DNA of 26,886 nucleotides from positions 1-26,886 of the IMG/VR virus record IMGVR_UViG_3300010149_000129; one strand, given 5' to 3'. This stretch comes from a virus. Shown here in pieces: positions 21,601-26,886 of this stretch. Under the pieces are notes generated by a model. The model saw only the letters and a list, made by a program, of their open reading frames with translations, was not told the DNA's origin and made no database searches. The translations under genes were made by a program, and so were the position numbers. Within the stretch, counting starts at the first letter, position 1. The number at the start of each line of letters is the position of its first letter.

Positions 21601-23388
21601 ATGAAATATATAAATAAAATGACTAAATTTGAAAAGTGGTTGAAAGAAAAGTATCTACTATGGACTTCAGATACCACAAAATACGAAGACCGAGTTGCTA
21701 ACTTTTCAATATCACCGAAAGAGTTACAATCTATTTGGTTGAACAAAGACGAGAGCCGCGAAGTACAACCTATTGCTGAAACTGATATTAAACCTATTAT
21801 AAAGAATAGTATATCAAATCGACCACCAAATTATAGTAACATAAGTAAACGAAAGCTAAAAATATCCTATTTGTTAGGTGCTATTTCATACATTCGTGAT
21901 TATAACCAACTTGCAGTATCCTTGATTATTAAAGAAAAGGGTAAGTTGAACTTTGACCACTTGTTAGCCAAAGATAGAGGTACATTTAACTTCTATATGA
22001 CCAAAATGGATAAAAAGCAAACTATTCCTTTTTGGAAGGATATTGTTAACTTAAACAATCAGTTTGAGAGCAATAATCGTATGAAGCAAATTTTGAGTCG
22101 TATTGAAGAACTTATAGGTAAGGGTGCCGAATTTAGCGTTAGAGAGGCTGTTCCAAGTTCGTTGTTAAATGAGTGGGAATCTGATGAAGAAATGATTTCT
22201 ATCCGAATGAAGTATGAAACATACAGAAATCATACTGGTGAGATGGATAGAATGAATAATAATCCAAATCCGTGGGTAGAGCATAACCACATTATGAACA
22301 ATACAATTGTCCCTATGATATATGAATATCCGAATGTGTATACAGAGGAAACTCTAAATAAGGCCTACGATAGGGTTTGTGAATACCCACTTTTTTCAGG
22401 TAGCCACAAACTTTGTATGACATCAATACCGAACTCTACTGTTGAGGAAAGTGAAGGTTTCATTCCATGGATGTTCCATTCCCTAACTTATGGTAAGTTA
22501 ACGCCACTTGAAATTGTGTCCACAATCGCTCGCCAATCTGAAACTAATACTCAAACAAAGTCCAAACACTACAAACTTGCGTTTCAATCCAAAGGTAAGT
22601 TCTTGGATGAGTTTACCACCTCATTGGAATTTATGAATACCATCGCAAACCACCCTATGGTATCATCGTGGGTAACAGAATACAATGATTATGTTGAAGC
22701 TAACTATCCAAACGCACGGAAGACTCCCACTAACATTAAAGACTTACGAATCTCAAAGTGGGATACATTTTTCACAGTTGTGGTTAGTATTAAAGATATT
22801 CAAACGACAACTAAACGAACTGGTAAGGAACGACTGAATGGTATCGTAGATAATTTCTTCAAATCAGCTATTGAGTGTTTATCTGATGTAAATTTGATGA
22901 AAGATTTGGCTGATACAAATGGTGGACTTACAACTCGTTTTGAACTATTTTGGGAAAAGGTTTCACTAAAAACGATAGATAAGTTAAATTTGGCTGAACA
23001 AGGTCAATTTGATGTAACGAACTTACAATGCATTTTGAAAATGAACTTGGTAGATTCAGGTATGTGGGGTAATAATATAGAAATTTATGACCGAAAATCG
23101 TCAACTGAATTTGAGTTGATTGATATTTCTGACTTCAAAAATTTACAAGAGGGTCACTTGATACCAACGGTTGCTATTACATATGGTAACATTGTGTTAC
23201 AACCAAAGGGTGATAACAAATTCAATAATAATCACCCTATCAAAAACATTGATAATTACATTGATGAGTATATGTCAGAGCTAAATGAATTCTTTGAAAA
23301 CTCATCAATTAGTCAAAACCCTCTGGCTGTCCTTCGTACAAAAACAGTGTTGGAGAGTTGGAAACAACAAAAAGAATATAAAGTGTGA
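21601..23388 (+). CDS. Large protein with C-terminal HNH-like motif, putative endonuclease
   Basis: A 595-residue soluble protein that I do not recognise over its first 500 residues, which are helical and of mixed charge with no visible ATPase or methylase motif. Near the C-terminus, IEIYDRKSS leads to QEGHLIP (H519), then GNIVLQPKGDNKF (N530, N539) and NNNHP (H545). The order GH-x-P, N-x-V-x-Q and N...H resembles an HNH/beta-beta-alpha-metal nuclease site as found in some restriction-like and phage endonucleases. The zinc-binding CxxC pairs are absent. Another in-frame ATG at 21619 is a possible start. It has its own promoter directly after the Mom-like pair and overlaps the next start (GTGTGA). 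Candidate roles: phage-encoded nuclease against unmodified DNA, or mobile endonuclease. Both are inference. Confidence 0.5.
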   Translation: MKYINKMTKFEKWLKEKYLLWTSDTTKYEDRVANFSISPKELQSIWLNKDESREVQPIAETDIKPIIKNSISNRPPNYSNISKRKLKISYLLGAISYIRDYNQLAVSLIIKEKGKLNFDHLLAKDRGTFNFYMTKMDKKQTIPFWKDIVNLNNQFESNNRMKQILSRIEELIGKGAEFSVREAVPSSLLNEWESDEEMISIRMKYETYRNHTGEMDRMNNNPNPWVEHNHIMNNTIVPMIYEYPNVYTEETLNKAYDRVCEYPLFSGSHKLCMTSIPNSTVEESEGFIPWMFHSLTYGKLTPLEIVSTIARQSETNTQTKSKHYKLAFQSKGKFLDEFTTSLEFMNTIANHPMVSSWVTEYNDYVEANYPNARKTPTNIKDLRISKWDTFFTVVVSIKDIQTTTKRTGKERLNGIVDNFFKSAIECLSDVNLMKDLADTNGGLTTRFELFWEKVSLKTIDKLNLAEQGQFDVTNLQCILKMNLVDSGMWGNNIEIYDRKSSTEFELIDISDFKNLQEGHLIPTVAITYGNIVLQPKGDNKFNNNHPIKNIDNYIDEYMSELNEFFENSSISQNPLAVLRTKTVLESWKQQKEYKV

Positions 23389-24506
23389 GAGTATTAGTAA
23401 TACCCAATTATACTAATTTTGGACAAGTAAAGGACATCAATAGGGATTCGTTCCTATTGGTGTTCAAGTCCTTTTTGGACAATACACAAATTGGTAAAGA
23501 ATGGGAATGGATTCTACCATATCCTGGCGGACACCATAACCATCCTGGTATTATTAATAGGTTTGAATATCCAAATGTTAGTTTACGGAAGATGGATATC
23601 ATTGAACCATTCCCACCTAAGATGCGGGTCGATTATCCATATAGGTTCTTTGATAAACTTATAGAGAAAGAAGAATCAAAATTCAATTTGATTTGGTCGC
23701 ATCTTCCTGAGTGGACTAACAATTATGTTATTACTAGAATCTATAACAAATTACAACCGATTATTGGGTACTGTCATTGGAGTGAAATACCTGATAATGG
23801 GGCAAGAACTGAGAATTCGTTTTGGAACAACCTTAGAGGTATCTTACAAATGAAAGTATGTGGTGTAAACTCAAACTATCAGAAAAGTGTTATTCTTGAA
23901 AACGCAGCTAAAGATTTCCAACCACATATCGTTGAAAAGTTAGATAAGATTATTCAACCTTGGTATTTAGGTTGTGATTCAGCGACTCCATCAAATGGGT
24001 ATGCTGAGAGAACAATTGTGTACAATCACAGAGAAGGTGTTTATACTGGTTCTAAATGGTTCTTTGAAACTATGGATAAACTATGGGAAGAAAGACAGGA
24101 TTTCAAAGTTTACACTACTTTGAAGGAAATGGATAAACCATACACTAAATACATCGGACACTCTGATAGAAAGGTGTATTTAAATCAGTTATCAAAAGCA
24201 CATTTTGGAGTGGGATGTTTTCAAGGTTATTCAGCTTGGAGTATGAGTGCTACTGATGGATTAAGTAGAGGTGTACCATATCTACTTCCAAATGATTTTT
24301 GTTATCCTGAAATGGTAGGTGAAGATTATCCACTACTATATAACACTAATGATGAGTTTAAAGAAATGGTAGTTAAGTTGTTAGATGGTGAAATTGAAAG
24401 ACCAGATGTAACAAATATAGCACAATCACTACTATGGGAAAGTCAATTAAAGAAATGGAATATCGAAAATAATTTCGTTAAGAATTGTAGGATATTTGAA
24501 GAATAA
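23385..24506 (+). CDS. GT-B fold glycosyltransferase (family 4-like)
   Basis: A 373-residue protein with a GTG start overlapping the previous stop by 4 bases. The N-terminal half begins with MRVLVIPNYT and contains FNLIWSHLPEW and a GYCHWSEI strand-loop. The C-terminal half has the GT-B donor-domain pattern: VYNHREGVYTGSKWFFE (212-228), FKVYTTL, YLNQLSKAHFGVGCFQGYSA (265-284), DGLSRGVPYLLPND (291-304) and the usual tail helix. The SRGVPYLLP turn is the G-x-P-V/Y-ll motif of GT1/GT4 enzymes. Known: T4 alpha- and beta-glucosyltransferases are GT-B proteins that glucosylate hydroxymethylcytosine, while other phage GTs act on host surface sugars. Placement beside the Mom-like genes and before the DNA polymerase favours DNA modification, by inference only. 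Confidence 0.7.
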   Translation: MRVLVIPNYTNFGQVKDINRDSFLLVFKSFLDNTQIGKEWEWILPYPGGHHNHPGIINRFEYPNVSLRKMDIIEPFPPKMRVDYPYRFFDKLIEKEESKFNLIWSHLPEWTNNYVITRIYNKLQPIIGYCHWSEIPDNGARTENSFWNNLRGILQMKVCGVNSNYQKSVILENAAKDFQPHIVEKLDKIIQPWYLGCDSATPSNGYAERTIVYNHREGVYTGSKWFFETMDKLWEERQDFKVYTTLKEMDKPYTKYIGHSDRKVYLNQLSKAHFGVGCFQGYSAWSMSATDGLSRGVPYLLPNDFCYPEMVGEDYPLLYNTNDEFKEMVVKLLDGEIERPDVTNIAQSLLWESQLKKWNIENNFVKNCRIFEE

Positions 24507-24518
24507 ATCGTATATTTA
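24484..24518 (+). promoter_or_regulatory. Bacteroidetes-type promoter for the DNA polymerase gene
   Basis: -7 TATATTTA at 24511-24518 preceded by ATCG. The best -33 candidates are ATTG at 24484-24487 (23-base spacer) and TTTG at 24495-24498 (too close), so the -33 is weaker than in the other copies. The ATG follows after 4 bases. Confidence 0.62.
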
Positions 24519-24522
24519 GTAA

Positions 24523-26886
24523 ATGTATCAAAATGTATATTGGCAGAAAGATGGTGGTATCATCCATTGTTGGGATGATGAGAAAGGTTACTTTACAAAG
24601 AAGTATCGCAACTACGCATATGTAAGAGATGGAAATGGTTCGTATGAATCAATCTATGGTGAGAGGTTAAAGAAGATTAACTATTGGAAAAAGGAAGACA
24701 ATCTGAAGTTGTACGAATCGGATGTTAATGAGGTAACTCGTTTTCTGATTGATGAGTATGGTGACTCAGATGAAATGTCAAAGGGGCATGTGATTATGAC
24801 TTTTGATATTGAGGTTGAGATGAACTCAGGTCTGCCAGATACCAATGAAGCTACAAATGAGATTACATCAATTGCATTCCACGACTCAGCAACAAATGAC
24901 TACTTTGTTTATGTTGTAAACGATGGTGATGAGATAAACAAAACCATCAAAGGAGCACAAGTCCGTTCGTTTAAAAACGAAGAGGGGATGTTGTCATCGT
25001 TTGTAAATAAGTGGGAAGAGATATGCCCCACTATCATAACTGGGTGGAACATTGATTTCTTTGATGTCACTTATCTGTATAACAGACTGAAAAGATTGTT
25101 TGGAACTTCAGTTGCTAATAGATTATCACCTATCAAAAAAGTACATTGGAATCAGTATCGTAGTAGATACATCATTGCAGGTGTATCCGCATTGGACTAT
25201 ATTGCATTGTTCAAAAACTTTACATATACAGAATATCCAAACTACCGATTAGACACAATCGCTCGGTTGGAATTGGGTAAGGGTAAGGTTGAGTACGATG
25301 GTAACTTAGACCAATTGTTCAGAGATGATTTAGAAAAGTTCATTGAGTACAACTTGGTGGATGTGGAGTTGGTAGTTGAGATGGATAAGAAACTTCAGTT
25401 CATTGATTTGGCTAGAGCAATCTGTCACGCTGGCCATGTATTCTATGAAGACTTTCTGTTCTCATCAAAATGGCTAGAGGGTGCTATTTTGACATTCCTA
25501 AGAAGGAGTGGTAGGGTTGCACCTGATAGACCTTTGAGAAGGAATAGGAAAGAAGATGGATCGGATGGTGAGGATAAGTTTACAGGCGCATATGTGAAAC
25601 AACCCAAACCAGGTCTTTATAAATGGGTCTATGATTTGGACTTAACATCCCTGTATCCATCAATTATTATGACCATCAACATTTCACCAGAAACAAAATT
25701 GGGTAAGGTTCAGGGTTATAATGCAGAATCCCATATGAAAGGTAAACTCAATGAGTATCTTATTACTGATACAAATGGTAAACAATACCCACCGATGGAC
25801 AGAGATAAGTTTATGGATTTCATCACTAAGATGAACTTTTCAGTTGCATCAAATGGTGTAATCTATACACAAGAAAAGGTTGGGGTGATACCTGAGATTC
25901 TGAATGTATGGTTTGATAAGAGGGTTGAGTACAAAGACTTAATGAAGAAGTATGGTAAGGAGGGAGATGACGAACTTTATAAGTTCTATTCTCAACGCCA
26001 ATTAGTACAGAAGATTATGTTGAACTCACTCTATGGTGTATTAGGACTACCTGCTTTCAGATTCTATGATGTTGACAATGCGGAGGCAGTTACACTTACA
26101 GGTCAAACTGTAATCAAAACTACTGAGATGATTGCTAACCAATACTATATTAAGAACATTGGTGAGGAAGCAGACTATAATGTATATACAGATACTGACT
26201 CAGTATTCTACGAAGCAGCACCATTGGTAAAAGCTAGGAATCCAAACATTGATGTTAATTCGGATGAACAGATGATTCCTGCAATCCTATCAGTAGCTAA
26301 AGAGGTACAAGACCACATCAATTTGGTGTACGACACTATGGCAAAAAAGATGTTCAATGTAGATTCGCATCGATTTGATATCAAACAAGAAACAATTGCT
26401 AAGGGTGGATTTTGGGTATCAAAGAAGAGATACGCACAATGGATTATTAACGACAACACCATAAATTGTGATAAGTTAGATGTTAAAGGATTAGATGTAA
26501 AACGAAGTTCATTCCCAACTTATTTCAAAGAAGTGATGTCAACAGTATTGATGGATATTCTGAAGGACGAACCCAAAGAGAACATTGATGATAAGATTTT
26601 GAACTACAAAGACGCTATGGCAGAACAACACTTTGTGGATATTGCAAAGAACTCAGCAGTCAAAGATATGAGTAAGTATGTGTTCAAAAAACAATCATTG
26701 GGTGAGTTTGTAAAAGGAACACCTGCTCATGTAAAAGCAGCGATTACATACAATCAGTTACTCAAATATTATGATGTACCATACAAATATGAACCAATGA
26801 AAGATGGTGATAAGATTAAGTGGGTGTATCTAAAGAGTAATCCATTAGGTTTGAGTTCGGTTGGATTGACTGGGTACAACGACCCA
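24523..26886 (+). CDS. 43: Family B DNA polymerase, gp43-like (3' truncated by window end)
   Basis: 788 codons are open to the last base without a stop, so the gene continues past the window (T4 gp43 is 898 residues). Exonuclease domain: ExoI TFDIEVE with D95 and E97; ExoII TGWNIDFFDVTYL; ExoIII YNLVDVEL. Polymerase domain: motif A YDLDLTSLYPSIIM with D371 and D373; motif B KIMLNSLYGVLG; motif C YTDTDS with D557 and D559. Both proofreading and synthesis residues look intact, so this is the main replicative polymerase. The start is the ATG at 24523, just 4 bases after a -7 box. There is no intein or visible frameshift in the part seen. It pairs functionally with the gp41-like helicase and gp32-like SSB upstream. 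Confidence 0.95.
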   Translation, partial: MYQNVYWQKDGGIIHCWDDEKGYFTKKYRNYAYVRDGNGSYESIYGERLKKINYWKKEDNLKLYESDVNEVTRFLIDEYGDSDEMSKGHVIMTFDIEVEMNSGLPDTNEATNEITSIAFHDSATNDYFVYVVNDGDEINKTIKGAQVRSFKNEEGMLSSFVNKWEEICPTIITGWNIDFFDVTYLYNRLKRLFGTSVANRLSPIKKVHWNQYRSRYIIAGVSALDYIALFKNFTYTEYPNYRLDTIARLELGKGKVEYDGNLDQLFRDDLEKFIEYNLVDVELVVEMDKKLQFIDLARAICHAGHVFYEDFLFSSKWLEGAILTFLRRSGRVAPDRPLRRNRKEDGSDGEDKFTGAYVKQPKPGLYKWVYDLDLTSLYPSIIMTINISPETKLGKVQGYNAESHMKGKLNEYLITDTNGKQYPPMDRDKFMDFITKMNFSVASNGVIYTQEKVGVIPEILNVWFDKRVEYKDLMKKYGKEGDDELYKFYSQRQLVQKIMLNSLYGVLGLPAFRFYDVDNAEAVTLTGQTVIKTTEMIANQYYIKNIGEEADYNVYTDTDSVFYEAAPLVKARNPNIDVNSDEQMIPAILSVAKEVQDHINLVYDTMAKKMFNVDSHRFDIKQETIAKGGFWVSKKRYAQWIINDNTINCDKLDVKGLDVKRSSFPTYFKEVMSTVLMDILKDEPKENIDDKILNYKDAMAEQHFVDIAKNSAVKDMSKYVFKKQSLGEFVKGTPAHVKAAITYNQLLKYYDVPYKYEPMKDGDKIKWVYLKSNPLGLSSVGLTGYNDP

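Overview
The window is a stretch of an AT-rich, densely packed genome of a T4-like tailed phage (myovirus). Every supported gene lies on the plus strand, most gaps are under about 15 bases, and many genes overlap. The host is most likely in the Bacteroidetes (flavobacteria-like). Nearly every gap longer than about 35 bases holds a sequence matching the promoter form of that phylum (TTTG at -33, TAnnTTTG at -7, spacer 19-20), and clear Shine-Dalgarno sites are rare. The gene set (gp32-like SSB, UvsX, RNase H, gp41 helicase, NrdA/NrdB, family B DNA polymerase, LysM baseplate protein) is the core of the T4 superfamily. I infer the host from promoters and cannot confirm it here.

Layout. (1) 1-6277: the end of a late structural operon: the C-terminal part of a tape-measure-like protein, a tail-tube-cap/baseplate protein with a 15-residue repeat, a LysM baseplate protein, a gp27-like hub candidate and a further structural candidate. 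(2) 6278-7600: small unknown genes, two of them behind matched promoters that share a 19-bp upstream element; one is a SWIM zinc-finger miniprotein. (3) 7601-11829: a compact, diverged family A DNA polymerase (palm/fingers only), a 745-residue protein of unknown function and two small unknown genes. (4) 11964-19363: the replication, recombination and nucleotide block: SSB, UvsX recombinase, RNase H/flap nuclease, DnaB-type helicase, both class I ribonucleotide reductase subunits and a short thioredoxin. (5) 19402-24506: a MazG-type NTP pyrophosphohydrolase followed by an accessory island: a small HTH protein, two tandem Mom-like (GNAT-fold) DNA-modification candidates, a large protein with a C-terminal HNH-like motif and a GT-B glycosyltransferase. 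(6) 24523-end: family B DNA polymerase, cut by the window edge.

How it works together. Region 4 plus the polymerase make dNTPs, unwind and coat DNA, copy it and recombine it. The island between MazG and the polymerase looks like a DNA-modification cassette, in which two paralogous Mom-like acyltransferase candidates and a glycosyltransferase could alter phage DNA to resist host nucleases. Promoters sit at the heads of small transcription units. In at least four of them the -7 box lies only 4-5 bases before the start codon, which predicts leaderless mRNAs.

The strongest items for follow-up are the tandem Mom-like pair and its island, the second (family A-like) polymerase, and the leaderless promoter architecture. 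No tRNA, CRISPR array, integrase or insertion sequence was seen, and no gene-free stretch exceeds 134 bases.
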